DNA of 64,000 nt from Tetracentron sinense (GCA_015143295.1 CM026571.1:8312501-8376500), one strand, 5' to 3'; positions 10,150-23,010 are shown, counted from the first letter of the stretch. The notes: generated by a model not told the origin, from the letters alone. Numbers and translations: made by a program.

Positions 10150-11520
10150 GAGTTTTACACCCCAAAACCCCTAAGATTTAAATCACTTTAAAATCTCTCT
10201 AAAATAGTTTTATTACAAATCTTAAAACCCAATAAAGATTTGATTAAACTCTTTGAAATCTCAAACTTGTCTAGAGCTCAATTGTGGTTAAGGTAACATT
10301 TTTTTTACTCAAAATTATGTTTTTATAAGCAAAATTTTTATCAAAATCATTCACTCTAAAACCTTGCCCCAGCAGAGATGCCAAAGGCCTACCATATAAA
10401 ACCATGCTGGCTCAAGCTCGTTTATAGCTCAATTCGAGCCCTTGAATGCTAGCTTGAGCTCGGCTTATCTATAGATAATTGAGCTCAAGCCGGCTCGTGA
10501 GCTTGCACTATTATTTTAGGCTCATTTACCCCAATTTTAACAAAAAAATTCAAATAAAAATACCTAAGAGTTTAACCATGCTCATCAAATTCTCTCTAAA
10601 AAAAAAAACTAAAGTACTATAAACATAGTTATTCTCACGAGTCTAATTGAAAAAAAATATGATATAAAGAATCTATAAATTTTGAAACGATGAAGTTACT
10701 TTTTAAGTTTTACCTCAACAAAAAATTATATTTAAATTTCTTAACTTTTATGTGAAAACTAATATTATTAGGGTATTATGAGTAGTTCAGTAAAATTAAT
10801 TGAGTTGATCTGAGCCAAGCCGCCCATTGCTTGTGTTTGACTTACTTGACAAAAGAGTTCAATCACTCAACAAGCTCAAATACCCAACTCAAGCTCAATT
10901 CATTTGATCAAATCGAACTGGCTTTGCTCTTCTTCTTTTTTGGGTAAGGAGATATTCAATTCAACTCAAAGAACACTTACAGGCTCCTAGGAAGGCCTAG
11001 ATACAGTAGTCACCATGGGAGGTAAATGATGAACAATAGAACTATGTAGGTTACACCCCGCCTCATGTACTAGTGGTGGGGTGTGGCCTCTCTGTTGAGA
11101 GATGTCTGGGTATCTAATCCCCCCCAGAATAATGAGTCCGGAAGAGCTTCAATCTCCCAAGCTAACCACTAACCATAGTTAAATGATACCCTCAGCCAAA
11201 AAAAAACTTGTAGGTTTAGAATCATGACCTACTCCAAATTCCAAAATAGTTAGATTTCGCCCTCATGTAATACAAACAATACAGCCCGATGGTGGTGGGT
11301 TTTATGACGCAATCAAGTCAATTGAGACAGACCAGTCACTCCGACCGGGTTTGATCGACCCCATCTAATATTTTCTGACAGTAAATACAATCTACTACTC
11401 CAAAACACAAACAGAACTTTCTTGAAAAGTAAACAACAGAAATGTGTGAGATGGGTTTATCCACAATGGATGATTAAACCTAGAACCAAAAAAATAAGAA
11501 GACAAAACACACATAAAATT
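10150..11520. other. Intergenic, with a degenerate GCTCGAGCTCAAGC-rich repeat
   Basis: No gene is seen. About 10400-10920 holds diverged phrases such as GGCTCAAGCTCG, GCTTGAGCTCGGCTT and AGCTCAAGCCGGCTCG, with partly inverted copies near 10810-10920. These are typical of an old plant DNA-transposon remnant. The rest is 3' flank of the IQ67 gene without recognised features. Confidence 0.4.
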
Positions 11521-14500
11521 CTAGTATCTGTTGGGGTATACACCATTGAACCGGTCTGTGTCGCCATGAACCGGCATTCCAAGTCTATTTAAGCGACCTG
11601 AGCCAGGATACGCTTTACTAATGAAGTTAGCATGCAAAGCTGAAACCCTCTCTGCACTTGACCTTGCATCCCCAAAACCTTGAACAGTATACCTTCTGGT
11701 AGAACTAGATTTCTCAAAGACAAGTCTTTGCTTGGGAGCACTTTGAGACCTAACCTTAGCCCGGGACGATTCCGTGTTTCCCATGTAGCTTGGGTGATCA
11801 GAATACCCACTGAGAATACTCCTCGAGCAGTCGCTCTTAGTGGGAGTAAAGGGACCTCTCTTAGCACTACCAGGTCTTGATAATGCAGAGAACTGTGGGC
11901 TGTTGTCAGCTGTGAAAAATGTTGTATCATCGATCTCGCGAGGGAATTTCAGAGGCCTCAGAGATTGGACTTCACCAGAAGATGTACTTGAATCTGAATG
12001 TTGAGCTGTTGTTGAGTCCTTTGACGGGGAGTTCATAGTGGTAAAGCTAAGAGTGTTTCTATCTAAACCCATAACATGCTGGGATGATTGAAAGGCGTTT
12101 CTTGGTTTGGAATTGAAGTGGGGTTTCCCGGTATCTACTTCGAGGATCTTGTCACTCTTATCGTCATCGGTAAGTACAGTTCTTATAGAAGCATCTCTCT
12201 GGCGGTCCAATCTACGTTCATCCAACCAATGGTCTAAACAGTTCCAACCCTGGTGTGTTTTGTCCTCATAGATTATGTCCCTACTGTTCCTCTGCATGAG
12301 TGGGTGAGAGTTTTATTTAGAGAAATAATCAATGGAGGCGTAAGTCGTAGCTGTAACACAACATATGGATTATGGAGTAAATACCTTGAGTGTTGAGGAC
12401 CCGTCACGTTTGGTACTGTGAGCGCGAATAGAGTGTTCATACTTTTCTGGGGTTGCAGGGCCCTGCAAGTAAAGAGATAACAGGTATGTGGCTTCATTTA
12501 GTTGTATGAAATGGCTATAAATAAGCTCGAATGATAATTAGATCCTTCAAGAGAATGCATGAAGGAAATTCAATCCACTGCGTGCAAACTACGGCAAAAC
12601 CATTTCATATTCTAAAAGCAATTCATGTAAAAAAAATACGGCAAAACCATTTCATATTCTAAGAGCAATTCATGTAAAAAAAGAACGGCAAAACCATTCA
12701 AGGATGATCATTCAATTCGAATATTTAATGTAAATAACTCAAATCGAATCACACACATTGTCGACCTTGTTTTGGTCAGCACAAAATTAAGCGGTTCATT
12801 TGGACAATAAGTAAACTCTGAAATCCCTTGTTTAAGTCTATTCAAGATCATATATATATGGCTTTATCTAACAACTTTCATATTTTCATATAACCACACG
12901 GATGTAATGATTTAAAATGTGACATTCAAATTTCAAATGAATATATAAAAAGTGAGGGAAGCAAAGTCTGCTTACAGGGTGGTGGAATAGGGAATACTTG
13001 GTGCTGGAATGTGGGTATCCCGAAAGGAGGGCACGCCCAGCTCGGGCTCGAACCTGGACTCGAACCAATGCCTGCATGCGCCGCATCGTATCTGCCATTT
13101 GCTTCCTCACAATGTGACCTCTCACAACTGCCTGAAGCTTCACCAATCCCTTCAGCGCCCGTAAAGCCCTCCTCGCCTTCAAAAATACCCCCAGATTTGA
13201 GTAATTAGACCACCTACTATAATCTCAGTAACAGTAGAGACTAGAGAGTAATGCTATAATGTACAAGCCTCTCACATAACAATCAAACTTCCGGTGTGCC
13301 TGTGCAACACTGCATCATTAATTAAAGACCTTTGAAATGAAAAACAACTTTCTGATTATGGCGCCAAAAAAAGCACCAAAATTTGAAAAGTAGCTTGGAA
13401 TTTTAAAGGTGGGAGGCTCCTTAATGGAATCATCTTATCTGTCTCTCTGAAAGAAAGTCTGACATTCAAGAAGACAATGACATTGCTCCCCATTTACATT
13501 TACACAAGAATGTAATGCACGAGCCTCTGACTACAGGGCCTATTAAACATTTACTTTATTAACATTATATATCATTTTCAAATACATCATCACAGTCCCA
13601 AACAAACCCAGTATTCTTTTTACTAAAAAGACATACATGTCCTCTTTCGTTGTAGACTTGTAGTTCCCACATGTAGAGGTGGAAATGGATCGGGTTGGGT
13701 GTTTGTGCACTCGGGTTGATAGTATTTCTTTTTCTTTGAAAAAAAAAAAGCATCCAAAGAAAGAATGTTCTCGAGTCTCAACACGACACGAAAGCATTAC
13801 CCACCTATATACATACCTAACCGTTTTAAATCGAAGTTAATTTTTTTTCACAAACTATTTACATTTCTTTACTATTATAATGCGAGAGGCAAACGTAGCC
13901 TGATTTTTCTGAAATATCGAAACTACCTTTATATAAAACAAAACTTTGATTTCATGATTCACTTCAATTCCCAAAGTGCTTTTGCTCATCTATCTATTGA
14001 AAGAATAAAACCACAGCCAATCGCAATTGAATTTAGGGAGAGTTCAACCGCACCTGCCGATTAATTAACACATGTCCCTTCTAACTCCTATTAACCGTGG
14101 TTAACTCATTTCCCTCGCTCTCACGTGCATCACACCTGCTACCCACTAGTTAAATTATAATAACATTTAAATCAAGTCGTATAGCAAATATATAATTATA
14201 TAAATTCACAATGTATTGTGGTCCACCGGGTTTTCAGGAGCCCAACCCAAACCAGTTATAATGAATTAACACAATCTGAACCCTGCCCATGGGATAGTAC
14301 GACAGGAGGTCCAGTCTGATTTTAAATTACCAGACCTGAGTCAATGGGTTGACTAGAGTTTGAGACTCAGATAGACTGTAATGTAACGACAACAGACCAT
14401 AGAGATAGTTCATCTCATCATGACACGTGGCATCATATAGGATGGTATAGAGTCTGGACCAACTAGACAACGGGACCCGCTTAGATCCACCCGCTAAAAA

Positions 14501-16048
14501 TCAAAAGGGAGAATAATTGCCATTGATGGAAGAATGCATTTGATCAGATGGCTCTGATCGTCTAATTTGTTGATCTTTTGACTTCATATAATCTTGATTT
14601 GTATTTAAAAAGGCGGAATAAAGTTACCTATTGAACCCTACAATGGATTTACATGACTTCATTAACCAACAAACTGTATGGAACAATGTTACCTGTCAAT
14701 TCGTTCGAATTAAGGTTCGGGGTTTGTATTTCGTGACTTTAGAGTGAACCCGGTGCATGAGATGATTCGTTTTTGGATCATGAGATAATTCATTTTTCGA
14801 TTCGCTTAGATTCTTTAGTCACCATTTAAGCATTTAAGCATGCAGATAAAATATATATTTTATATTATATTATAAAAACATATATCTTTTAGCATATAAA
14901 TAATATATTACAAATACTTATTTGATAAATAATAATTAAAAAAATATATTATATGAATTCAAAGAATAAATTTGTCAAAAAATATCAATGAATCTGACAA
15001 ATTAAGATTGTTTTAAAACAACTATGTAGTTCACCCAATTTTACAAACCAATCCGAACCCAACCACGAATCAATTCGGATTCACTTGGTTCGCAGTTTGC
15101 TATAAAATGGTAAACCTGGTATGGAACATAGAATCGATCCACACCCCAAAGCCAGAAAATATGACTATATAGGGTAAAAAGAGGATATCACATCCCGGCG
15201 CATTTTAGTGCTTACCCGATACTTTCACATATATAAAAAAAGAAACGTTTTGTTTTTCACAAGAGGTAAAACTATTATTTTTACCCAAAAACAATATCGA
15301 AATTACCCTCGTCTCAGATCTTGCAGAGGGTGAAACCGTGAAAGCAGCAAGATATCGATACTTATTTTACTTGTTTATTTTTAGTCCGCAGCGAAAAACG
15401 CGTTTTTCCTCAAATATAGAAAAAACTGATAGTCGTCATACAAATGGAGAAACAACAAACCCAGGCCATTGTCTTAAAAAAGAACGCTTTTTAATTTTTA
15501 GTAGAAAGCAAACAAAGAAGAAACACGTTTCGTCTCTTCAGCTACCGCTACTGAAAACGCTAAGTATCATTTACGTAATTTTATCAAAATTCAAGGGTGA
15601 TTACAATAAAACTCGCATAGAGGAGAAGAAGAAGAAGAGAGTAGTAACTACTAACCAGATAACCTCGAAAGGACGCTTGAATCTTTACAGCAGCCCATTC
15701 CTCCGGCCTCCCACCACGCGTCAACATCACAACCGCCGCCGCAGCCTTCGCTGCCGCAACCGCCGCTTCTGCAACTGCCGCAGTCGCCGCAGCGACAGCT
15801 ATTGCGTGGTTGTTCGGATCAACGCCGTCTAAGTACGAACTCGATGATCCCTCTCTATAAGACCCTCTCCTCTCATCAGCGATCACCTGTTGCGGAACTG
15901 TACGCTTCTTGTCCTTCAAAGATCTAACAAAACTCCACCTCTTCTTCTCCTTTACCGGTTTCGCTTCCGACGAGCCAACCCTCGCCGGAAACTCTCCTGC
16001 CTTCTTCCCGCCTAACAGTCCCCGAAACCAACTGGTTGTTTTTCCCAT
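11521..16048 (-). CDS. IQ67-domain (IQD) calmodulin-binding protein, complete
   Basis: Plant IQD proteins bind calmodulin and act as scaffolds at microtubules, the plasma membrane and the nucleus. Four minus-strand exons (16048-15656, 13176-12976, 12462-12385, 12291-11521) join in phase to 480 residues. The start [16 protein letters not shown] is typical of the family. A basic stretch and an Ala-rich run (about residues 80-108) precede the IQ67 domain. IQ motifs are visible at [33 protein letters not shown] and [15 protein letters not shown]. The intron after FRGYL is phase 0 and splits the IQ67 domain at the site conserved in the family. The C-terminal half is Ser-rich and basic, with RSQSAPKQR and the ending [13 protein letters not shown], resembling the Arabidopsis IQD22-24 group. 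A TATATAAA box (minus strand) lies near 16169. Confidence 0.92.
12591..12699. repeat. 47-bp tandem repeat in intron 2 of the IQD gene
   Basis: Two full units (12591-12637 and 12638-12684) and a partial third begin ACGGCAAAACCATTTCATAT and continue through GCAATTCATGTAAAAAAA. They differ by only a few bases. Confidence 0.85.
13866..14149 (+). mobile_element. Small non-autonomous Helitron, copy A (oldest looking)
   Basis: The 5' end TCTTTACTATTATAATGCGA and the 3' end ...CACTAG followed by T match copies B (56209) and C (57632). The 3' hairpin CACGTGC-ATC-ACACCTG is imperfect here. It sits in intron 1 of the IQD gene (15655-13177). It carries the GAACTTAGGGAGAGTTCAAC-like and ACATGTCCCTTCTAACTCC segments of the core family. 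The base before TC is T rather than the expected A, which fits decay. Confidence 0.7.
14150..15580. other. Rest of IQD intron 1, no further feature recognised
   Basis: AT-rich intron sequence with degenerate phrases such as CCGAACCCAACCACGAATC. No exon or clear mobile element ends were found. Confidence 0.4.
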
Positions 16049-16320
16049 CTTTCAGTACCGGAAAACCGTTAGTGGTTTTGAAAACTAATTTCATTTCAGA
16101 CTCTGCATAAATGAAACCATCTCTCAGGGAGAGGGGTTTGTGGGGGACGGAAGGATCAATGAAGGCTTTTATATAAATACGGAAAATATACGGAGGAGGA
16201 AAAAGTAATGATACAAAATTTAGCAGGAGTCATGTCTTAATAAATAAAATATAATAGTTACAGAAATACTTAGACCGGTTCGTGGGTCCCGATGCGAGTA
16301 GATGCGTAATCCATCTGGTC

Positions 16321-16560
16321 GCCAGACCAAATCCGTCTGCCCACAGATGAACACGTGTCCCTTTTTCCTATTAACTGTAGTTAAAAATTCACTAACCCTA
16401 AGGGCTCAACCATTTATCTTTCATTTTTATGAAAAAATATTTTTTAAAAATTAACCTCAAGAGTTAAAATTTCTTAACTAGGGCTAAAAGGACAGTTAAA
16501 TGGTCTTTGAGTTTTCACGGTTTTGGTCTGGGGAGTGCCAGACCAAATCTGTCCTCTTAC
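16321..16560. mobile_element. Degenerate core-family element bounded by GCCAGACCAAATC repeats
   Basis: GCCAGACCAAATCCGTC on the left and GCCAGACCAAATCTGTC near 16535 are direct repeats. Between them lie ACACGTGTCCCTTTTTCC, TTAACTGTAGTTAAAAATTC and the AAAAATATTTTTTAAAAATT spacer shared by the family. Confidence 0.5.
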
Positions 16561-16712
16561 CTCCTACTCGGAATCAGCTATACTGTATAGATTATAGAAT
16601 CTACCGCTATTCCTTAATAACCATGGTATATTGAGAATTTTACCTATAAGTCCCTAGTGAAAATGACTCCTGTACCCTTTAGTCTTCTTAAAAAAATTCA
16701 TGGATAAAATTT

Positions 16713-16845
16713 TGAGACCCCTAGGGTTGAGACCATGCTCTAAGAGCACGAGATTTCAGGTGAGGCCTACCATGTGAAATGGGCCAACCGAAATCCCATG
16801 CTCTTAGAGCATGGTCTCGATGGTCTCGACCCTAATAGGGTCTCA
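16713..16845. mobile_element. Short fold-back element, TGAGACCC ends
   Basis: The left arm TGAGACCCCTAGGGTTGAGA, continuing CCATGCTCTAAGAGCA, is matched by the reverse-complemented right arm TGAGACCCTATTAGGGTCGA, continuing GACCATGCTCTAAGAGCA. The element is about 130 bp with a short loop. Confidence 0.7.
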
Positions 16846-17364
16846 GTAGCAAAGTCTAAAAACTATAGCTCCCAGATATACTCATTCACAATCTTATAAT
16901 TCAAATAATTGTGGGTAAAGATTAAATTTGACTTAGCTTCAATATCTTAAAAAGAAAAAAAAATTGAGGGTAAAGGTTAAATTTGACTTATATCATTTTC
17001 TAGAGTCACTCCATTTCTAATTTTAACTCTTAATTAATTGAATTAAATGGTTCAGATTTAAAAATACTCGGAGAGTACAATGGTAGCCCTACTCTCAGCA
17101 ATCTAAGCCAAAAACCAACAGTTCTTGCTTTCAGCCAAATACAATCCCTCTCCACTTTAACACGTATTGGGGTTTTTATTTATTTATTTTATTTTTTATG
17201 TCTAAGAGTAGGCCCATACACGGATTGATGGATTTGGATGAGTTTGAACTTTGAAGCAATAGAGGAAAGGGTGATGATGGTTCTTGAATATGAAACAGTG
17301 GAAGTGGAAGCAGTCATTGCCAATGGTCCGGACAATATAGAAGGATATGGTTTATGTATTGGCA

Positions 17365-17480
17365 CAGGTGGAGCCAAGATTCTCTTATGGGAGGCTAACA
17401 ATGAGGGTTCGTTGTAAAAAATGATTTTTTTTCAAAAGTTCAAGAGGGGGTAGAGCCCCATCCCCCTTGGCTCCACCCAT
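17365..17480. mobile_element. hAT-like MITE remnant with GGTGGAGCCA ends
   Basis: The left end CAGGTGGAGCCAAGATTCTC matches the reverse complement of the right end of the element at 36864-37145. The right part CCCTTGGCTCCACCC matches the reverse complement of that element's left end. The order is therefore the same element in reverse, shorter. No target duplication was recognised. Confidence 0.5.
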
Positions 17481-18360
17481 CTATGAGCTTACACCCTTTT
17501 AATTGAATATGAATTATTTTTTAAATTTCCCGCGGGGGAAGAGATGTGGCTCCGCCCCAATACCCCTGAGTATTTGTGTATACCGTACGAAGAAGATTTG
17601 AATCATTTTGAGAGCGTTATAAAGGTCTCCCAGCTTTTAGAATTTCCATTTTCCCCTCTGAAAAAGCAGAGATTTGCTTTTATCCAACCTTTGGATTTGG
17701 AGATTTGGCCTAGTACAGCAATCAACATCATTGATGATGGATTGGTTGGTTACTTTTTCTCTCTCTAGTTTACACACCAGTTCGTGCTTTCACCTATCCA
17801 GTATCCAAGCCCTCCAAAATGGAAGTGTTTGATTGGGAAGTTCTGATCTCAAGCTATTAGTTTAGAAATAGAGGGGCGAGCACCCATCATGTACCATGCT
17901 TTGCTATCGCATTGGATATTTCGTTCAAGGCGTAAATTTCTTCCCTTCCGACTTTCGCCCTATCGTTATCCCGCTAATCTTTGCTGATATAATGCAATAG
18001 TTGTTATTTTATTTTTGTAAGCAAGTCAGACTTCTAACTACTAAGGTCTCGTTGCTGAGTAAAGTCCACAACGGTTTTGAGGAAATAGCCAACTAAATTC
18101 CTAGTCAACAACACGGGACATGCCTCTTTTTAAGTAGACACGAGGGATCTTCTCCGATTGATGCTGGTGATGAGGTCGGCAGCAGCCACTTGGGAGGTGC
18201 CATGTACTCCTCTACATGCCAACTGAGACCTTAATTTACATGCATACATCTCAAGCAACAATGGAAGACAATCCCAAGTCTATTAAGTAAGGCGTTTGGT
18301 TCTCTAATTTACTAACCACTTCTAACCATGATATCAAATATCGGTATCAATTTTTATTTT
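17481..18360. other. Intergenic, nothing recognised
   Basis: Only short open frames without family likeness. No RNA gene or transposon ends were identified. Confidence 0.4.
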
Positions 18361-18369
18361 TTTTTAAGA

Positions 18370-19080
18370 AATGTGTCCCTTTTAATTCTTATTACTTGCA
18401 GTTAAAATTGACTAACTCTTAAGGGTGTTTGGCAAAACTAATATAAGTTAATACATACACTTTTGTTAAAAAAATTCTAAAGGGTTAAAAATTTTTATCC
18501 AGAATTACCACGTGTCTCTTTTAACCTCCACTAATTATAGTTAAGGATATTTTTTTTTTGGTAAACTCAATCATACCACAAGGCAATGACTGAAGGCATA
18601 ACTAGAGTTAAATTTTTTTTTTTTTTTTTTCTAAAAAATCAAGGTTATATTGTTGAACCTTAAGAGTTATCGAATCTTAATTGCAATTAAGTGTGATATG
18701 ATATCTATATATTTGTAAAAAAAAAAAATATTTTTTGTAACCTACAAAAGAAAAAATATTTAAATGTTAGTACCTATGAAAAAATTTACAGATGAAAAAA
18801 AAAATCTCTATAATCTATGTATTGGCATTGTGGTCCTGCTTTTTCACTAAATTGTTAAATTTCAATTATTAGTCACTAACCCTAAGGTTAAGAATTATTA
18901 GCTCTAGTTATTTTTTATATATTTATTTCTAAAAACCAAGGTTAAACATGTGTCTCTTTTAGTGATTGTTAATAGTCACTAACCCCTAAGATTCAACAAT
19001 CTAACTTTAGTTTTTCTTTAAAAATATTTTAAAAAATTAAACCTAGGGTTAAGATACATATTAACTCCTATTAATGATAC
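18370..19080. repeat. Cluster of decayed core-family copies
   Basis: Repeated phrases include TGTCCCTTTTAATTC, CACGTGTCTCTTTTAACC, CTAACCCTAAGGTTAAGAA and ATGTGTCTCTTTTAGTGATT, separated by long T or A runs. They show several overlapping, eroded members of the core family just left of the decayed hAT transposon. Confidence 0.5.
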
Positions 19081-19131
19081 ATATTAATTTTCATGAATTA
19101 TTCTTACATAAATTTCACTGACAATTTGGCA

Positions 19132-22100
19132 TGACTCCAAAGAAAAACAAAGGTAAAACAACTATTACGACTTAACCCAAAAAGTGTCTTAGAGATATAG
19201 GGTGGCAGTATGAGGAGTTTGTATTGTAGACGAGTCAAGGCATTTTATACAATGTAAATATTGTGGATTTTTGTCTAAGAATGGTGGGATCACTCGACTC
19301 AAAGAACATTTGACGGGTATAAAAACAAATATTCACACATGCCCTAAGTGCCCGAAAGAGATTAGTTTGACAATAATAAAACATCTACAGGAAAAGAGAA
19401 CTGAGAAGCAATTAGTGTCGGAGAGAGAAGACCTTAAGAAAATATTGATGAGACATGGCGATGACAGTGACGATGATGATGAATGGTATGATGATGACCC
19501 TAATGATGATAGTGATGGTATGACTCCACTCGAGAGGAAGCAATTAGAGACAACAATGAGACGTTCTAGGTAGGAAGCAAGGGATACAAAGGACATGCAT
19601 AGATTCCAAAGTTCTAGGCATAAGTTTAGTGGTTCACAGTATGAGGTCGGAGATTCAAACATGGGGATGAGAGATGGGATACAGAGGTCACCGAGCATAC
19701 ACAAGATATTTGATCGGTATGTTCTGACATTGTTAAAATCGAAGTCCAAGAAGGGTATAGGTCTGAGAATTTAGGAGATAGACCCTCACATGTATTGGGA
19801 GAAGGACGCATCTCAAAAGAAGTTTAAGGAAATATGGTTTGGAGGGAGTATAGTAAAGAAAGTGAAGAGAGCGATTGAGAAATTCTTCATTTTTAATCAC
19901 ATCCCAGCTAATGCCACGACATTTCCGTATTATCAAACTATGATAGATCAGATCTAGAAAGGAGAGTCATGCATAAAGGGGCCTAGCCCCTATGAGATCA
20001 CTGGTCCATTACTTAATGAGGAGATTGCCGAGATTCGCACGCACATTGAGCAATTTAAGAAGAATTAGGAAACCTACGGGGTCACTATCACGTGTGATGG
20101 TTGGACCAGGCCGACGAGGTTATCATTGATTAATTTCCTTATTTATTGTGATGGAAAAATAATATTCCACAAATTTGTCAATTAATCTAGATTTGTTAAA
20201 GACCGTGTTTATCTCCATCAATTAATTGACGATGTCATAGAGGAGATTGGAGAAGAGTATGTAGTGCAGGTTGTCACGATCGAACAACCAGTCGTCATTC
20301 AAAAAGGTCGGGGAGCTATTAATGACGAAGAGGAAACACCTTTACCGGACACAGTGTGCGGGTCACTGTATCGATTTGATGTTGAAAGATATTGGATATA
20401 GACAGTTGGTGCAGAGGATGATCGAGCAAGTCTGGAATGTAACATATTATATATATAATCACAACTGGGTCTTGAGTCTAATGAGAGAGCACACTACTAG
20501 GGAACTACTATAGTCAGGGATCACTTGATTCACCACTAACTTCATAGTCATTCAAAATATTACAACACAAAAGACAGGACTCAAGAGGGTGTTTACGTCT
20601 GATAGGTTGCATGAATACTCACATAGTGGCACTATTAATGCAAAGATGGTAGAAGAAATAATTTGTAGTAACCAATTCTGGGATAATGCGCTTCAAGTGG
20701 TGGAGATACTCAAGCCCATTGTGAAGGTCCTAAAGACAGTTGATGAGGACAAGAAAGAGACGATGAGTTATGTGTACAAGAGAATGAGATTGTCAAAGTT
20801 AGCTATTCGGATAGCTGTCCTGAAGTCTTATAAGGATTATTGTAAAATTATAGATAAGAGGTGAGATAAACAGCTCTTACATGACATCCACGCAGTAGAT
20901 AACATTTCATATATAATTTATTTACTGTTGTATTGGGTATTAGCGTTTGCACTTTTAACCTAACATATATTTTTTTTCAAAACAACCTATTATCTTAATC
21001 CCGTCTGTTACTATGCGAATACCATCAGCACTAACTAGTCCTTGTTGACATATCTGAAAAACGTTGTGCAAATGTTAGAGATAGATCTATCTAAAGCTTT
21101 TGCGGTACTCATGGAGGTAAAGCCAATATAACATATAAACAAATGTACTTATGAGGTGTATTGTATATATGTTGGAATAAACTTGACACTCCACTTCTTT
21201 ATTTGTAGTGTAAGATATTTCGAGATGTCATGTATGAGTTTGGAGATATAATGACAATAACAAGAAGGAAGAAGATTGATTTAGGTAATTTAGTTGGTAG
21301 TAAAATATTTCTGATTTATTAGACTAATAAAATTTTAATAGGATTCTAATGCCTCATGCAACTAAATGATGGTTGTTATATACTATGGATGCCTCCAATC
21401 TAAAAAAAATTGTTATATGGATTCTATCAAAACGACATCATCTAGCGGCTGTGAAAGAAATTAGAGCACATTCTCTTTGATTCATTCAAAGCCTCGTAAC
21501 CGGTTAAATTTTGAGAAGTTTGAGTGATTGGTATGCACATTACAATATGAGATTGCGATTGAAGCAACTTACTAAGGATGCTCGGAGGGGCAATGCATCA
21601 TACGATCCCATAAACCTTAGTCATATATTTGAGGAGGATGATCCATTGGATGCTTGAGTGATCCTGGGAAGTCAGTTTTGGATGAACCAGGAGATCCTGC
21701 TTGGTTCTAATACATTTTTAGCGAGATGCGTTGATGATTTTATGGTGGGTGCAAGACCTTCAGGTGGAGCTGGGACAAGCCAAATGCGACATAGTCAGGC
21801 TGGATCGAGTGGGGCTAAACCGAGTAGAGCTAATGTTGATGATGACGACGAGTTCAATGAATTGGTGAGGACTCCAAGGTCTCAGGTGGAAGGGGCTCAA
21901 GGTCAGGAAGGAGTTGCAGAGATTAGTGAAGACGACGATGATGGTGATGATAACGGTGATGATGATGACGATGGTGGTGATGATGGTTATGACGGTGGTG
22001 GTGATGGCGGGGATGTTAGGGGTTCGTCACATGGATAGTCATATACACAGCCACAACCAGAGGAGACTCAGGGGCAGAGGCATGGTATTGTATTTACAGA

Positions 22101-22440
22101 TGAGCAGTATTTCAACCATGCCACTCAGGACCGTAGTCATGGTGTGCGTGTACCCTCTCATGGTCGTCAAAGCCAGACATACACCCGACGACATCGTGGT
22201 ATTGGACAACAACCTAGACAAGGTCTGGATGATATGATTTATGAGATGGATCAAGTTAGTGTCAATGAACATAGTTATCCAGTTGGAGGGTATGGATATG
22301 AGAGTACGTAATCATCTTCTTATGGTTATGATGCCCCAGCCTAACCCTACTTATCAGGAGCCACTAGTTATGCTGTCTCAGTCCAGCCCTACATATCAGG
22401 AGCCACTGGTTATGATGTTCGGTCCCAAATTATTGCTAAG
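19132..22440 (+). pseudogene. Decayed hAT-family transposase (BED finger, DUF659, hAT dimerisation region)
   Basis: A plant DNA transposon gene of the hAT superfamily, now broken by stops and frame changes. In order: a basic start (MTPKKNKGK, 19132); a BED-type zinc finger with CKYCGFLSKNGGITRLKEHL (about 19250-19310); an Asp-rich acidic linker (19455-19535); a DUF659-like block with GVTITCDGWTRPTRLSLINF (about 20080-20150) and CAGHCIDLMLKDI (about 20350); a block with FTSDRLHEYSHSG (about 20590); and the C-terminal CERN and STF-LIHSKPRNRLNFEK stretch typical of hAT dimerisation (about 21440-21520). A long Asp/Gly-rich acidic tail follows (about 21915-22035). Terminal inverted repeats and an 8-bp duplication were not identified. 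Confidence 0.8.
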
Positions 22441-22455
22441 TGCCGCATGTTTTGT

Positions 22456-22490
22456 GGATGCCCGAGCGCCCAGCTCGGGCATCCGTCAGA
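22456..22490. repeat. Hairpin GGATGCCCGAGC related to the MITE ends at 4942 and 6040
   Basis: TGGATGCCCGAGC and GCTCGGGCATCC form a short hairpin. The same motif opens the MITEs at 4942 and 6040, so this is likely one end of another copy. Confidence 0.5.
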
Positions 22491-22564
22491 GCTAATCTTT
22501 TGCCATGAGCAATAGTTCTCTCCACAAGCGATGAGGGAACTATTGCACCTCGCTCTCACATAGC

Positions 22565-22760
22565 TACCCCTTCAACTCAACATGAACTCAGGTTAAAGTT
22601 TTTTAACCCTATGGTTAAATTATTTTATCTTATTTTCCTAAAAACCAAGGGTAGATGTGTGAACCTTAGGAGTCACTAATAACCACAATTAAATGGAGTT
22701 AAAAGGGGACACGTGGCAAGAAAAGGGGAGCCGAGACGCACCTCCTCATGTCACCAACTG
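22565..22760. mobile_element. Core-family fragment
   Basis: CCTAAAAACCAAGGGTAGAT, GTGAACCTTAGGAGTCACTA, AACCACAATTAA and AAAAGGGGACACGTGGCAAG are the reverse-complement side of the family core. The left arm is weak and diverged. Confidence 0.5.
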
Positions 22761-22794
22761 AGGAGGTGATTATTTTCCCTTAGGAATTCAAGAA

Positions 22795-23010
22795 TGACTC
22801 TTAATCTTCTCCTGTTGTAACCGGTTTTGCCAAAACCGGTTACAACCCCTGAGGTGGCCACGTGTCCTTTTTTACACCCCTTAACTGTGGTTAAGATTCA
22901 TCCACCCCTAAGGTTCACCCACCTATCCTTGGTTTTTAGAAAAAATATTAAAAAAAATTTAATCCTAGGAGTTAGTATATTTTAACCACGGTTAGTAAAT
23001 TTTTATATTA
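22795..23010. mobile_element. Core-family element with a GTAACCGGTTTTG hairpin end
   Basis: The end GTTGTAACCGGTTTTGCCAA, AACCGGTTACAAC is a perfect short hairpin. GGCCACGTGTCCTTTTTTAC, AACTGTGGTTAAGATTCATC and TTGGTTTTTAGAAAAAATAT follow, then a weak second arm (TTTTAACCACGGTTAG). Confidence 0.55.

Noticed and set aside
15338-15832. 164-residue plus-strand frame
   Set aside because: It lies antisense to exon 1 of the IQD gene and reads the complement of its Ala-rich coding stretch.
19333-19749. 138-residue minus-strand frame rich in Ser
   Set aside because: It is the complement of the Asp-rich linker of the decayed hAT transposase.
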